From positions 74,369-138,368 of the forward strand of contig DATKFW010000002.1 in NCBI GenBank assembly GCA_035511075.1: a stretch of 64,000 nt of DNA, written 5' to 3'. The notes beneath the pieces are model-generated. The model made no database searches. It was not told where the DNA came from and saw nothing but the letters and a program-made list of their open reading frames with translations. Both the position numbers and the translations under genes were made by a program. Below, in pieces: positions 9,471 through 19,413 of this stretch (positions within the stretch are counted from its first letter, which is position 1; the number at the start of each line of letters is the position of its first letter). Origin of the DNA: DATAUD01 sp035511075. Its GTDB lineage: Bacteria > Verrucomicrobiota > Verrucomicrobiia > Limisphaerales > Palsa-1400.

Positions 9471-11351
9471 CTAAATGCAAATCTGCCGCCCGATTTCGAC
9501 CACCGCATCCGAGGGCAGCCGGAAGTATTCACCCAAATGCATGGAATTGCGTTGTATCAACACAAAACACGCCGCAATCCATTTCGGTAAACCTTTGCCA
9601 TCGTTGCGAGGGAGAATCGTCTCGTGACCAACATAATAGGTGATATCAGAAAGATCGATGCCACAGCCACCTGCACGGGCTTGCCCGAGCAGCGCCGGAA
9701 GATCAGGCCTTTCCATAAATCCATACCGGGCGGACGCACGCCAAAACTGAGGGGCAATTTCCGTCATCGCGAGGCGCTGGGCATCGTTGACCCAAGGGAC
9801 AGACTCCGTGTCCACCGTTAGAACGAACAGGCGTTGGTGAAGCGCCCGGTTATGGTCGAGGTGCCACACCATTAAGGGAGGGACGTCCTCCTTGGTGTGG
9901 GTCAGAAAGACCGCCGTTCCCGGCACTCGGGGAACTTGCTTTTGCGCAATCTCCGCCATGAATGTGCCGATGGGGACAACCGCCTCCTGAAGCCGTGCGG
10001 ATACTGCTTTGGCGCCACGGTGCCAGATGAGCATGATGCCATAGACAAATCCCGCCAGGAGGAGAGGCACATATCCGCCCGAGGCAATCTTTGAGGAATT
10101 TGCGGCAAAAAAAGTTATGTCAACAATAATGAACGCGCCGGCTATCCCGCCGGCTCGGATCAACCCCCATCCCCAGATTTCCCGCATGGCAGTAAAAAGA
10201 AGTGCCGAAGTGGCGAGCATAGTGGCTGAAACGGCAATGCCGTATGCCGCCGCGAGATTGTCCGACTTGCCGAATGCAAGCGTCAGACCACAGGTCACAA
10301 TCATGAGTGTCCAATTGACGGCTCCCACATAAATTTGCCCGTAGCCCGTGGCCGAAGTCTGAGTGACTTTCAGTCGTGGCAGCCAGCCGAGGTGAATGGC
10401 CTGGCGTGTCATCGAGAATGCCCCGGTAATGATCGACTGGCTGGCGATGATTGTCGCGATGGTCGCGAGCACAACAAGCGGAATGAGCAAAGCCGACGGG
10501 CAGAGTCGGTAGAAAATATTATCGGACGTTGGCGCGCCTTCCAGGACCAGGGCGGCCTGGCCCGCATAGTTCAGGACGAGACTTGGAAACACCAACGCCA
10601 ACCAGGCCAGCCGGATGGGCCGCGCGCCGAATTGTCCCATGTCTGCATAGAGCGCTTCCGCACCAGTCACGCATAGAAAGACACCTCCGAGCACCAGAAA
10701 TCCCGTCACCCCGCCCGAGCGCAGATAGAGAATTCCATACATCGGGTTGATCGCAAACAACACGGATGGATGCCGGGCGATTCCCCAAATGCCCAGCAGG
10801 GCAATCGTCACGAACCAAATCAGCATAATCGGCCCGAATGCCCTGCCGATCCGCGCTGTTCCCTGGGACTGAATGAAAAACAGGGCGACGAGAATCACCA
10901 CGGCGGAGGGAAGAACATAGGGTGAGAACGAAGGCGCGACGATGTTTAACCCTTCCACGGCCGACAGCACGGAAATGGCGGGGGTGACGGCCCCATCGCC
11001 GTAAATCAGCGCGGCACCCAGAAGTCCGAGGGCGGCGATGACAGGCCGGGGCTTAAGCTTAACACCGAGCAGCGACATGAGAGCGAGGATGCCTCCCTCG
11101 CCATCGTTGTCGATGCGCATGGCGAATGAGACATATTTGATCGTCGCTACGATGATCAAGGTCCAGATGACGAGCGAGAGAGTTCCGAGTATTGCGCCTC
11201 GATCAGGTTTCCCGCCGGTGAGAGCAAGGACTGTTTTCAAGGTGTAGAGCGGGCTAGTTCCGATATCACCGAAAACCACGCCCATTGCGGACAAGCTCAA
11301 GGCTCGAAGGCTCGAGTTGCATTCGGACCGATTTCCAGTTTTAGGAATCAT
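9471..11351 (-). CDS. kup: KUP-family potassium uptake protein
   Basis: 626 residues, the normal KUP length. The N-terminal signature GVVFGDIGTSPLYTLK, the NDGEGGILALMSL motif and the LGAALIYGDGAVTPAISVLSAVEGL segment are diagnostic of proton-coupled K+ transporters of the KUP/HAK/KT family. About twelve membrane helices occupy residues 15-450, followed by a soluble C-terminal domain (VPRVPGTAVFLTHTKEDVPPLMVWHL). Single gene with its own promoter and a ~80-90 base leader; its 3' end faces the tRNA terminator. Confidence 0.96.
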   Translation of the reverse strand: MIPKTGNRSECNSSLRALSLSAMGVVFGDIGTSPLYTLKTVLALTGGKPDRGAILGTLSLVIWTLIIVATIKYVSFAMRIDNDGEGGILALMSLLGVKLKPRPVIAALGLLGAALIYGDGAVTPAISVLSAVEGLNIVAPSFSPYVLPSAVVILVALFFIQSQGTARIGRAFGPIMLIWFVTIALLGIWGIARHPSVLFAINPMYGILYLRSGGVTGFLVLGGVFLCVTGAEALYADMGQFGARPIRLAWLALVFPSLVLNYAGQAALVLEGAPTSDNIFYRLCPSALLIPLVVLATIATIIASQSIITGAFSMTRQAIHLGWLPRLKVTQTSATGYGQIYVGAVNWTLMIVTCGLTLAFGKSDNLAAAYGIAVSATMLATSALLFTAMREIWGWGLIRAGGIAGAFIIVDITFFAANSSKIASGGYVPLLLAGFVYGIMLIWHRGAKAVSARLQEAVVPIGTFMAEIAQKQVPRVPGTAVFLTHTKEDVPPLMVWHLDHNRALHQRLFVLTVDTESVPWVNDAQRLAMTEIAPQFWRASARYGFMERPDLPALLGQARAGGCGIDLSDITYYVGHETILPRNDGKGLPKWIAACFVLIQRNSMHLGEYFRLPSDAVVEIGRQICI

Positions 11352-11363
11352 CTCAGACAGAGA

Positions 11364-11395
11364 CGGGCGGGCACATCCCTGGACAATCCCGCCCG
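11364..11395 (-). promoter_or_regulatory. GC-rich leader hairpin upstream of kup
   Basis: CGGGCGGG and CCCGCCCG form a perfect 8-bp stem with a 16-base loop, between the kup promoter and its ATG, 12 bases from the start codon. There is no clear Shine-Dalgarno between hairpin and ATG. It could affect translation initiation or mRNA stability. It does not match any riboswitch class I can recognise. Confidence 0.35.
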
Positions 11396-11432
11396 GTCAA
11401 CGGGAATCTCTTTTCCATGATCCACGCGGGAG

Positions 11433-11461
11433 GTTATAATCGGCCGGAATTATACTCTCAA
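11433..11461 (-). promoter_or_regulatory. Sigma70-like promoter of kup
   Basis: On the minus strand TTGAGA and TATAAC are separated by 17 bases, 82 bases upstream of the kup ATG. A second TATAAT lies inside the spacer. Confidence 0.5.
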
Positions 11462-11598
11462 GTGAAAAGCCTCCAGCCACGCGCCCGACGTCAGCTTTGA
11501 ATCGGGTCTTTCGTGTGCCCCACGATTCGTCATTGCCAGAAAGCAGGTTTCCGAGCATTTTCGGCCGGACGCAATTGCTTTAACCATCGAAACGATTT

Positions 11599-13422
11599 AT
11601 GGCAAAATCAATCGACTTGCGACAATTACTATTGACAGCAACGGAAGTCCTCTTTCTTGCGTTTCCTTTTGCCGGAACCGCAGCGACCATCACGTGGACC
11701 AATGCCTCTGGCGGAAATTGGAGTGCCCCGGCCAACTGGTCGCCCCAACAAGTCCCCACGTCGGGTGATGACGTTGTGTTTGCCGTCGTCAGCACTTTGA
11801 CAGTCGATGTCGCGGCGCAGGCCAACTCCCTGACGATGAATGCGGAAGGCGGCACTCTGGCCGGGGTCGGTCCATTAACACTCGGCGGCCCACTGAGCTG
11901 GTCCGGCGGCACCATCAGCACGGTGGTTTATCTCAACGGCGGAACGATTGATGATCCCACCGGCGTGGACGGCGGACAATTGATCAATACCGGCACACTG
12001 ACCTGGCTTCCTTATCCTTACACCGGCGGTGGTTCAGTGATCAGCAACGCCGCGACAGGGACGATCAATCTCGCTCTCGACAACCGGCCGATTACCCAAA
12101 ATCATTACGGAGCCACAGCGACATTTTACAACTCTGGACAAATCAATGCTTCAGGGTCGGGATCCGGGGCTATCGAGGATATTTTCATCAATACTGGCTC
12201 GGTCACCGTTTCAAACGGCGTGCTCGAATTCGACGCAGGGGGCACCAACTTCGGGACCGTCGTCGCCGATGGCCCCGGCACCGTCGGCGTCGGTGGAGGG
12301 AATTTTTATTTCGCCGGCGGTTCCGTGGTATCCGGCGCCGGGAACTTCTTAGTCAGCGACGGCACCGCGAACATCGGTGGCGTCCTCGACGTGACCTCTA
12401 ATTGGACAGTGAGCGGTGGCGTGGCTAATTTCACCGGAACCAGCTCGGCCCCCGGCGTGACATTGTCGATCTCCGATGGCACGGCCAATTTTGTTGGCCC
12501 GGGCCCCTGGACTCCCGCGGCTGTCAACCTAAGCGGCGGCATTTTGTCGGGCACGGCTCCAGTGATCACCGGCGGCCCGCTGGATTGGACCGGCGGCATG
12601 ATCAATGGCATTCTCACTTGCAACGGCGGAACGGTCGACGATCCTAGCGGCCTGGATGGCGGGCAATTGATCAATACCGGGACACTGACCTGGATTCCTT
12701 ATCCTTTCACCGGCGGTGGTTCAGTGATCAGCAACGCCGCGACGGGGACGATCAATCTGCCTCTCGTCAGCCGGCCGATTACCGAGAATGACTACGGAGG
12801 CACGGCGACATTTTACAATTCTGGACAAATCAATGCTTCCGGGTCGGGAGCGGCGGCCCTCGGCGATACTCTTGTCAACAATGGCTCTTTCAATCTCCAG
12901 AGCGGTACTCTGGAAGCCGTCGCGGGAGCTTTCCTGGAGCCAAATAGCACGCTGAATGTCTCTGTCAGCAACGCCGCCAGTTACGGCACTTTGGCGATCT
13001 CCGGCCCCGCTTCTCTTGGCGGCGTCCTGAACCTTACGTCCGCCGGCTACACGCCGCACACAGGCGATTCTCTCACGCCGATTACTTTCGCCTCCGAAAC
13101 GGGCATTTTCAGCGCCTTTAATCTTCCTGCTCAAGCCGATTGGCAGGTCGTTTACGGCCCATCATCGGTTTCTTTCGATGTGACAGGGCTTGCTGCCCCG
13201 TTCATTAGCCTCGGAGCCTTGCCGGTTTCGGTTGACACAAACGGCTTTGAGCTGCTTCTGATCGGTCCGGTTGGCTCAAATTACACCCTTGAAGTCTCGA
13301 CGAACCTGAAATCGTGGCAGTCGTTGACCAATTTCAAAACTACTTATTCCTCTTTCATCTTCGACGACTTCACTTCCACCAATGAGATGCGCCGCTTTTA
13401 CCGCGCGTATATTCCGCAGTAA
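11599..13422 (+). CDS. Secreted autotransporter-type repeat protein (beta-helix-like)
   Basis: 607 residues with a signal peptide (LLLTATEVLFLAFPFAGTAA). The mature part starts with ATITWTNASGGNWSAPANWSP, the usual opening of autotransporter-associated beta-strand repeat proteins in Verrucomicrobiota, and continues as short Gly/Thr/Asn-rich beta repeats. Residues ~112-188 and ~341-417 are near duplicates, also at DNA level. The last ~70 residues (GSNYTLEVSTNLKSWQSL ... RRFYRAYIPQ) are the shared C-terminal module seen in other exported proteins of this window. No outer-membrane beta-barrel is visible, so it is not a classical autotransporter. Function unknown; probably surface-exposed or secreted. 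Confidence 0.75.
   Translation: MAKSIDLRQLLLTATEVLFLAFPFAGTAATITWTNASGGNWSAPANWSPQQVPTSGDDVVFAVVSTLTVDVAAQANSLTMNAEGGTLAGVGPLTLGGPLSWSGGTISTVVYLNGGTIDDPTGVDGGQLINTGTLTWLPYPYTGGGSVISNAATGTINLALDNRPITQNHYGATATFYNSGQINASGSGSGAIEDIFINTGSVTVSNGVLEFDAGGTNFGTVVADGPGTVGVGGGNFYFAGGSVVSGAGNFLVSDGTANIGGVLDVTSNWTVSGGVANFTGTSSAPGVTLSISDGTANFVGPGPWTPAAVNLSGGILSGTAPVITGGPLDWTGGMINGILTCNGGTVDDPSGLDGGQLINTGTLTWIPYPFTGGGSVISNAATGTINLPLVSRPITENDYGGTATFYNSGQINASGSGAAALGDTLVNNGSFNLQSGTLEAVAGAFLEPNSTLNVSVSNAASYGTLAISGPASLGGVLNLTSAGYTPHTGDSLTPITFASETGIFSAFNLPAQADWQVVYGPSSVSFDVTGLAAPFISLGALPVSVDTNGFELLLIGPVGSNYTLEVSTNLKSWQSLTNFKTTYSSFIFDDFTSTNEMRRFYRAYIPQ
11934..12162 (+). repeat. Intragenic duplication, copy 1
   Basis: This 229-bp segment recurs without indels at 12621-12849. 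Both copies encode NGGT(I/V)DDP followed by GGQLINTGTLTW and the FYNSGQINASGSG segment. The DNA similarity indicates a fairly recent internal duplication. Confidence 0.85.
12621..12849 (+). repeat. Intragenic duplication, copy 2
   Basis: Second copy of the 229-bp segment starting at 11934, in the same frame of the same gene. Confidence 0.85.
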
Positions 13423-13462
13423 ACTTTGTAACTTGGGGTCGTACTTAACATACCCTGAAACA

Positions 13463-14323
13463 CTAATCCGGAGTTCCGTCAACGGGCTTTATTCTCATGG
13501 CGCTGCCGACCCGATTGTAATCGCGCATTTGCGTTGGAGGAACCGTCTGGCCAATATCCCCCACCGGAAGAAGATCAAACATCGGCACCACCCAGCGCCA
13601 GTACTCAACGTGCCCGTCCGCAAATGAGAAGTTCGCCCCTTGGTCGTGGCGATTGGAAGGCATGTCCCACCATTGACCGGGGTCGTAATTGGGCATCGGG
13701 TAGCCGAATTGTGCATCCGTTATTGTCCCCTCGTTTTCGTCAAGGAAGACAAACAGACGCGACGGCGCGGGATTCGTAATCGCGGACATTTTCATGAAGC
13801 ACGGCTGATACACGTCCACCTGGGAGTTATTCATGTCGGGATCAATCAGCAACCCCAATCCGTTGACTGACTGGCTCATATTGTAACTGCGCGTCCGCGC
13901 CAGCGGAAGCAGATTGCCGCTGGCGTCCTGGACTTGCGACATGTCCGAGGGGCAGTGGTAAATGGCGGTGGAAGTGTTATAAGGAAAAAGAAGGCCCGCC
14001 TGAATGGCCGCCGTATTTGTATCGGTCCGCGGCCACCCTTGACACCAGGACGTTTTATTGAAATTGAGGATCGTGGGATCGTCCACGGACGAAATATCGT
14101 CGTTTGGCGCCAGAACACCGCCAGAATCATCCGCGTACATTTCCCAGCAAACCTGCAACTGTTTGAGGTTGCTCATGCAATTGATTTGCCTCGCCTGCTC
14201 CTTGGCTTTGGCCAAACTGGGCAGGAGAAGCGCCGCAAGGAGAGCGATTATCGCGATGACAACCAGCAATTCGACCAAGGTAAAGGCCCGCGCCAGACAC
14301 CGGCTCATGCCCGGCCGCCGCAT
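13463..14323 (-). CDS. Prepilin-type H-X9-DG protein (type II pseudopilin-like)
   Basis: About 286 residues. A short basic leader (MSRCLARA) is followed by the prepilin cleavage/methylation segment FTLVELLVVIAIIALLAALLLPSL with Glu at +5. The C-terminal half carries the processing-associated H-X9-DG motif (HDQGANFSFADGHVEYW). It is likely cleaved by a prepilin peptidase and exported or assembled by a type II secretion/type IV pilus-like system; no such machinery is encoded nearby. Starts at 14359 (ATG), 14371 (TTG) or 14308 (ATG) are also possible; I chose 14323 for a typical leader length. Confidence 0.85.
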   Translation of the reverse strand: MRRPGMSRCLARAFTLVELLVVIAIIALLAALLLPSLAKAKEQARQINCMSNLKQLQVCWEMYADDSGGVLAPNDDISSVDDPTILNFNKTSWCQGWPRTDTNTAAIQAGLLFPYNTSTAIYHCPSDMSQVQDASGNLLPLARTRSYNMSQSVNGLGLLIDPDMNNSQVDVYQPCFMKMSAITNPAPSRLFVFLDENEGTITDAQFGYPMPNYDPGQWWDMPSNRHDQGANFSFADGHVEYWRWVVPMFDLLPVGDIGQTVPPTQMRDYNRVGSAMRIKPVDGTPD

Positions 14324-14467
14324 CCCGGCTGGCCCCGCATTGTTCGCTTGGTCATACATTGCGCTTGCCAACCAATACCTATAGCCGATTCGCCCAATAA
14401 CGCCAGCAAATTTCGGCGTATGGGCCGCGGTCGGTGGGATTGGGATTAAGCTTAAGACGGGCGGGAG

Positions 14468-15874
14468 TTACGTTTGCCCGGAATTGCCCTGGTAATAAGC
14501 GTCGATCTTGGCGGCGACGTCCTTGAAACCCATGTCGATCTGGTAAATCTGCTTGTACTGTTCCATGGCCTCCTCCGCTTTTCCCATTTTTTCCAGCACG
14601 GAGCCAAGGGCGTAAATCAACTCCTTTTTTTCCTCGTCAAAGCCGGCTTTCTCCTTCAGCGCCGCCCGCAACGTTGCGGCAGCCATGTCGTTCATCCCCC
14701 TGCGTGCAAGGCACTGGCCCATGTAGCTCATGGCCTGGAGGCGCTTGTGAGGATTCCCCTGGGCCTTCTGAAATTCCGGCATCGCCTCGTTGATGCGGCC
14801 GAGCTTGAAGTATAATTCTCCCAGCTCAAATCGGATGCCAAGGTCATTGGGATACCGGTCCGCGCGCTGCTTGGTTTCTGCCAGCAGAAACGCGTCCCGT
14901 TCCAATTTGATCTGCGCCGATTTTTCGGCGTAGTCGGGGGCATTCTGATCGAGGGCGCCAAGGGACGCCTCGTATTTTTTCATCGTGGTTTCCGAAATGG
15001 CTTTCAGGAGCGAAGGGTCCGTCGCGCCTTCTTGCGCGACTATCCGGTTGTACGCTTCCAGCGCGCGGTCGAATTCCTTTCTCTGCGTGTAAAGTTCAGC
15101 GACGGAACGCAGTATCTTGAAATTGTTCGGCTCGGCGGCCAAACGCGTCTCGTGTTCGGTAATCATCCGCCTCGTCACGTCGTCGGTCTTGACGTTGCGA
15201 TGCTCCTGTTCCAGGGCGACCGATTCGTCCTTGTTCTTGAGGATGTCGCGGTAGGACCCGGTGCCGCCGGACAGCGCCTCGTAACCGCCTTCGGCGAGCG
15301 TCTTGCGGGCGGAAATGTCCTTGAGTTCATCGACGAGGCGCAGGTCGTTGGGATGCTGGCGCATCAACTCCGAGAGAATCATCTCGGCCTTTTCTCCCTG
15401 TCCGGACGCGGAAAAGGCGCGCGCGAGGTTTTTTTGCGATTCCTCGTCCTTTGGCGAATTCTTGACGACGATTTTAAGGGACAGAACGGCTGTTTTTGGA
15501 AGATCAGCGGCCATGGCGGCGTCGGCCAGAAGCTTATGGCCGGCCGCGCTGTTGGGGTCGCTGGTGAGAATTTGCTCGGCCGTTTTGAGCGCGTCCAGCG
15601 GGTTCTTCATCAATTCAATCTGCCCCTTGGCGAGCAAAGGGGAAGAACTGGCGCCGCTGAGCATCTTCTTGAAAAACGTATGGCCGCTGGCCTTGTTTTT
15701 CGATTGGGCGGCGCGGAGGGCCTCCCGGCAATCATAAAATGCCGGCTCCTGCGCGAGTATCCCGGTGAAGATGGCCACGGCGTAGTCGAAATTATTGCGG
15801 TCGAACGCCGATTGTCCTTTTTCGAATTGTTCACGCAATGGCCGCGGAATCTGGTTGAGCGTTTTTTCTGCCAT
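14468..15874 (-). CDS. TPR-repeat protein
   Basis: 468 residues without signal peptide or membrane segment. At least seven TPR-like helical pairs are visible (FDYAVAIFTGILAQEP; LPKTAVLSLKIVVKNSP; RALEAYNRIVAQEG; INEAMPEFQKAQGNP; EEAMEQYKQIYQID). A linker around residues 215-240 is polar. It is a cytoplasmic scaffold or adaptor of unknown partner. Neighbours are an exported prepilin-like protein and a large secreted protein; both spacing and orientation leave it as an independent gene. Confidence 0.8.
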   Translation of the reverse strand: MAEKTLNQIPRPLREQFEKGQSAFDRNNFDYAVAIFTGILAQEPAFYDCREALRAAQSKNKASGHTFFKKMLSGASSSPLLAKGQIELMKNPLDALKTAEQILTSDPNSAAGHKLLADAAMAADLPKTAVLSLKIVVKNSPKDEESQKNLARAFSASGQGEKAEMILSELMRQHPNDLRLVDELKDISARKTLAEGGYEALSGGTGSYRDILKNKDESVALEQEHRNVKTDDVTRRMITEHETRLAAEPNNFKILRSVAELYTQRKEFDRALEAYNRIVAQEGATDPSLLKAISETTMKKYEASLGALDQNAPDYAEKSAQIKLERDAFLLAETKQRADRYPNDLGIRFELGELYFKLGRINEAMPEFQKAQGNPHKRLQAMSYMGQCLARRGMNDMAAATLRAALKEKAGFDEEKKELIYALGSVLEKMGKAEEAMEQYKQIYQIDMGFKDVAAKIDAYYQGNSGQT

Positions 15875-16070
15875 GACTGTATTTTACAAATCAATCGAGC
15901 AAAAATCCACACGAAATATTGATCGGTGGACTTCCGGGGGACAATGCCGGCTTGTCTCGGGGGCTCTCATTCTTACAATCCGATCATGTCCAGAAAAACA
16001 GTCGTCTGCCTCCTGCTGTTTCTAATGGGATGGCGCGGGGCGACCACGAGCACACGGGGCGATTCCTCGC

Positions 16071-19061
16071 TTACGGGAAATACACGGCTCGAAAATACTG
16101 CTGCGAATAGTCACTCGCGTTGGTCAGCGTCACGGTGAACGGCGCGCTATTGGTTTGCAATGGCAGCCACGTCATCAAGTCGGAGGAGGACTCGATGACG
16201 TAGGGATACCCGGCGGTTCCCGTGAGACTGAAACTAAATTGCCCCCCTCTCAATGCCGGGGCGCTCAATTGCGGGGCTGCGGATGAAATCGATGCGGGCG
16301 CGAATCTCACGGCGCGAAACAATTCGTTCGCCGGGCACGACACCAGCGTCACGGCGACCGATCCCGCTCCCGCATCCGTGATGGCGATAAGACGATTGGC
16401 CGCCGTTTCCGCCGTGATGGCGTAAATGACGGGGCGGCTGCCGCTGAAATCCACCGTCAAACTGCGCGCCCCGATCCCCCCGGTGCCACTGCCCAAAGTG
16501 TACGCATTATTCCAAGTCCCGCCGGAATATTCCCAGCGTTGGATGCCGCCCTTGCTACCGTCGTCGGCGACGTATGCCAGATTGGCCGCCGCGTTGACGG
16601 CAAAATCCTCCGGGCTGGAGGAACTGCCTGTGGCAAAAAGCAGGTTGGTCGCGGCCGCGGTTTCGGGCAAGCCGCCAAGGGTATAAAGGCCGTTGGTCCC
16701 GCTTTGCGTGGAAAAAACCAGCGCGCCGTTGACCACATTGATGACTCGACAATTGGCGATGGAACTTTGCACGGTCGACGCCGCCCCGACGTTTCCAAAG
16801 TACCACGTTCCGCCGCCCGAAGCGGCGCCCCAGAAATTATTGCTGCCATCGGTCGCTCCGGCGCGGAAGTTGTCAGTGCTGTATTGCGAACTGGTGGAGG
16901 CCGCCAAAGTGTAATTGCCCGCGCCGTCAATCGTTCCGATGACCCTTGGAACATCCGACGACAGGGACGAAGAAAGGGAATTGGTCAGCACGCCGCGATT
17001 GGTGTTGTATCCGGCGACGGTCAGCAACCGCCCGTCCGCGGAAAGCGTCATAAATCCCTCCGATGTCGCCACGCCGCTGATCACCAGGGCGGACGGGCCG
17101 CCGTCGGGCAGAGCCATCGTGCTCGCAACAGCGCCGTTGGTCGCATATTGATCCAGGAACAGCGTGTTGCCGGAGTTGGTCAGCATTTCCGCGGCGTCAC
17201 CCACGCGCAATACCACCAGGTTGGACGGGAAAAACGTGGTTTGAGCTGGCGCAACGATCACCATAGCCGGGGTGCTGGTCACCGCGCCGTAAGTTCCAGA
17301 TACGACTACGGCATAGCTCCCGGCATCTGCCGTCAGCGCGTTGCTGGAAAGGAAAGTGTTGTCGGTGGCGCCAGGTTCGTTCGTGCCGTCGAAAGTCCAT
17401 TGGTAAGTCAATTGCGTGCCGATGGCTCCAACGGACAAATCGATTGTTCCGCCCACAAGATAAGTCTGGCTGCCGGGTTGCGCATTGATCCAGGGGTCCA
17501 TAACCGTGAGAACCGCCGTCCTGGAATCCGAGCCGCCGGCGTTGGCGACCGTTACGGTGTAACTCCCGGCGTTGCTGCCGAAAAGATTCGACAGGACCAA
17601 CTCCGGCGTTGTCGCTCCGGCAACAAAAGGGCCGTCGGTCAAATTGGTGTTGTCAAACTGCCACTGGTAAGACAGGGACTGCCCGGTGGCAACAACCACA
17701 AAAATCGCACCGTCGCCGGCATTGACCTGGGTCGGAATTTCTTCCGAGATAATCACAGGCGCCGCCGGTGGCGCGTTGGAGGTATTGATAGTCAGAATGG
17801 CGCTGGACATGTTCGTGCCCCAGGAATTGCTGATCAAGACACCCACTGAAAAGGTCTCCGGCGGATCGCCGGTTGTTGCCAGGGTGAAGCTGGCATTTGT
17901 TTCCCAGTCGGTCAGGGGAATCGAGTTGGATTCCCACAAATAATACAGCGTCCCGCTGCCTGTGGCGCTAACGGTGAACATCGCGCTCTGACCCTGGTCC
18001 ACGGATTGAGGCTGCAACGCCGCGGAAATGGTCGGCGGACTGCCTTGGGGAGTAAACTGGACCCCGCGAAAAACCTCGTTTGCGGCGGCGGTGGCCAGCA
18101 CCCTTGCCACGGCGCTGGAGTTGGTGTCGGTAATGGCAATCAAACGATTGGCGGAGAATTCCGTAGTCGTGGCGTAGATCACCGACGGCTCTCCGAAACT
18201 GACCGCCAGGCCGCGCGCCCCGTTTGTCGAACCGGCGCCAAGGGTGTAAGCCAGGCCCCAGGTCCCATTGTTGGTGTACTTCTGAATGCCACCGCCCGCG
18301 GAAAACGCCCGCCCATCGGCCACATAAGCGATCGTATTGTCGGGGCTGATTACGAATCCATACGGACTGGACGAAGTGCCCGTGGTGAAAAGCAGGCTGG
18401 CTGCGGCCGTGCTGGTGGGCTGTCCCGCGAAGGAATAGACGCCGGCAGGCGTCGATTTCTGCCAGGTAAAGCAGAGGTTGCCGTTGAAAATGTTGACGAC
18501 CTCGCTGTCGTCAAGCGTGCTCTGAACGGTTGCGGGCGGATAGGCCAGCCCCATATAAACCGTGCCGCTGACGGCTCCGACCGCCCAGAAGTTATTTGAA
18601 CCGTCGGATGCTCCGCTACGAATATTGTTTCCGCTGAACTCGGTCGTGGTGTTGGTGACGAAATTGTAGTCGCCGTTAAAATCAATCGTGGCGATGCCTC
18701 GGGGCACTTTCGTCGAGGCGGAGCTGGCCAGCGAGCCGGTGTAGGGATAATCGGTGTTGTAACCGACCACGACGATGAAATTGCTGTTGGCGGAGCGGCT
18801 GATGGCCCCCTCCGAGGTGGCCGTTCCGTCAATGATGAGCGCGGTGGGGCCGCTGTCCGGAATGGTGACGGAGGTGGCGAGAACCCCGTTGGTGGTGTAT
18901 TCGACCAGGAACGCAGGGTTCCCTGACTTGGCCAGCGGAACACTTGAATCGCCGACCCGCAGGACGCTCAGATTGCCGGGATCGAAACCGTGCGTGATTT
19001 GAGCATGGGCCACGACACCGGAGAGACACGAGGCGAGGATGAGAAATTCCTTTATTTTCAC
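16071..19061 (-). CDS. Large secreted protein with duplicated propeller-like region and Ig-like domains
   Basis: 996 residues, GTG start, signal peptide (FLILASCLSGVVAHA). Residues ~20-345 and ~610-920 are homologous (LSVLRVGDSS ... ATSEGAISRSANSNFIVVVGYNT versus LVVLRVGDAA ... ATSEGFMTLSADGRLLTVAGYNT), suggesting two beta-propeller-like halves. Between them are three Ig-like domains with the usual GQSAMFTVSATG...YLWESN, GAIFVVVATG...YQWQFDN and LTYQWTFDGTN patterns. The C-terminus (YPYVIESSSDLMTWLPLQTN ... QYFRAVYFP) is the shared exported-protein module. Function unknown; likely cell surface. Confidence 0.75.
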   Translation of the reverse strand: MKIKEFLILASCLSGVVAHAQITHGFDPGNLSVLRVGDSSVPLAKSGNPAFLVEYTTNGVLATSVTIPDSGPTALIIDGTATSEGAISRSANSNFIVVVGYNTDYPYTGSLASSASTKVPRGIATIDFNGDYNFVTNTTTEFSGNNIRSGASDGSNNFWAVGAVSGTVYMGLAYPPATVQSTLDDSEVVNIFNGNLCFTWQKSTPAGVYSFAGQPTSTAAASLLFTTGTSSSPYGFVISPDNTIAYVADGRAFSAGGGIQKYTNNGTWGLAYTLGAGSTNGARGLAVSFGEPSVIYATTTEFSANRLIAITDTNSSAVARVLATAAANEVFRGVQFTPQGSPPTISAALQPQSVDQGQSAMFTVSATGSGTLYYLWESNSIPLTDWETNASFTLATTGDPPETFSVGVLISNSWGTNMSSAILTINTSNAPPAAPVIISEEIPTQVNAGDGAIFVVVATGQSLSYQWQFDNTNLTDGPFVAGATTPELVLSNLFGSNAGSYTVTVANAGGSDSRTAVLTVMDPWINAQPGSQTYLVGGTIDLSVGAIGTQLTYQWTFDGTNEPGATDNTFLSSNALTADAGSYAVVVSGTYGAVTSTPAMVIVAPAQTTFFPSNLVVLRVGDAAEMLTNSGNTLFLDQYATNGAVASTMALPDGGPSALVISGVATSEGFMTLSADGRLLTVAGYNTNRGVLTNSLSSSLSSDVPRVIGTIDGAGNYTLAASTSSQYSTDNFRAGATDGSNNFWGAASGGGTWYFGNVGAASTVQSSIANCRVINVVNGALVFSTQSGTNGLYTLGGLPETAAATNLLFATGSSSSPEDFAVNAAANLAYVADDGSKGGIQRWEYSGGTWNNAYTLGSGTGGIGARSLTVDFSGSRPVIYAITAETAANRLIAITDAGAGSVAVTLVSCPANELFRAVRFAPASISSAAPQLSAPALRGGQFSFSLTGTAGYPYVIESSSDLMTWLPLQTNSAPFTVTLTNASDYSQQYFRAVYFP

Positions 19062-19413
19062 AGCTTATATCGATCCAACAGTTGACAAGGAGGCATTTAC
19101 AGACAGTCGCGTGCTCCACTTCTTACGTTGCGCTGTCAACCGGGTTTGCAAATGTACTTGAACGGGTTTGATGAACGCAAGCGTAGAGTGGGCGTGCTTT
19201 GCACCCGCAGTCAAGACGCCTGCAAGATTCGTTGCGCGATTCCGTATTAAAGTTCGAAGACTTATGATGATAAGGCTCCGGAAATCGCGAAAACTCGGTG
19301 AATTCTGTGCCGTGCCCCAGGCCCGGCACGACTTGCCCAAAGGCAATTTGGGGCCTAGGTTACTTCTGTGTCAGACAACTAAATTTGATACGACCCGCCA
19401 GATTGGAGTAGTT
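19062..19413. other. Divergent intergenic region with two leader hairpins
   Basis: This 352-bp gap separates the minus-strand Ig protein from the plus-strand Gly-rich protein. Around 19310-19365 two adjacent inverted repeats occur (CGTGCC/GGCACG and CCCAAA/TTTGGG), placed as a 5' leader structure for the downstream gene. An upstream extension of that reading frame lacks a signal peptide and codes no recognisable domain, so I leave it non-coding. Confidence 0.4.

Noticed and set aside
11352..11598. Possible c-di-AMP (ydaO-type) riboswitch before kup
   Set aside because: I looked for the conserved elements and could not identify them; only a simple GC hairpin and a promoter are visible.
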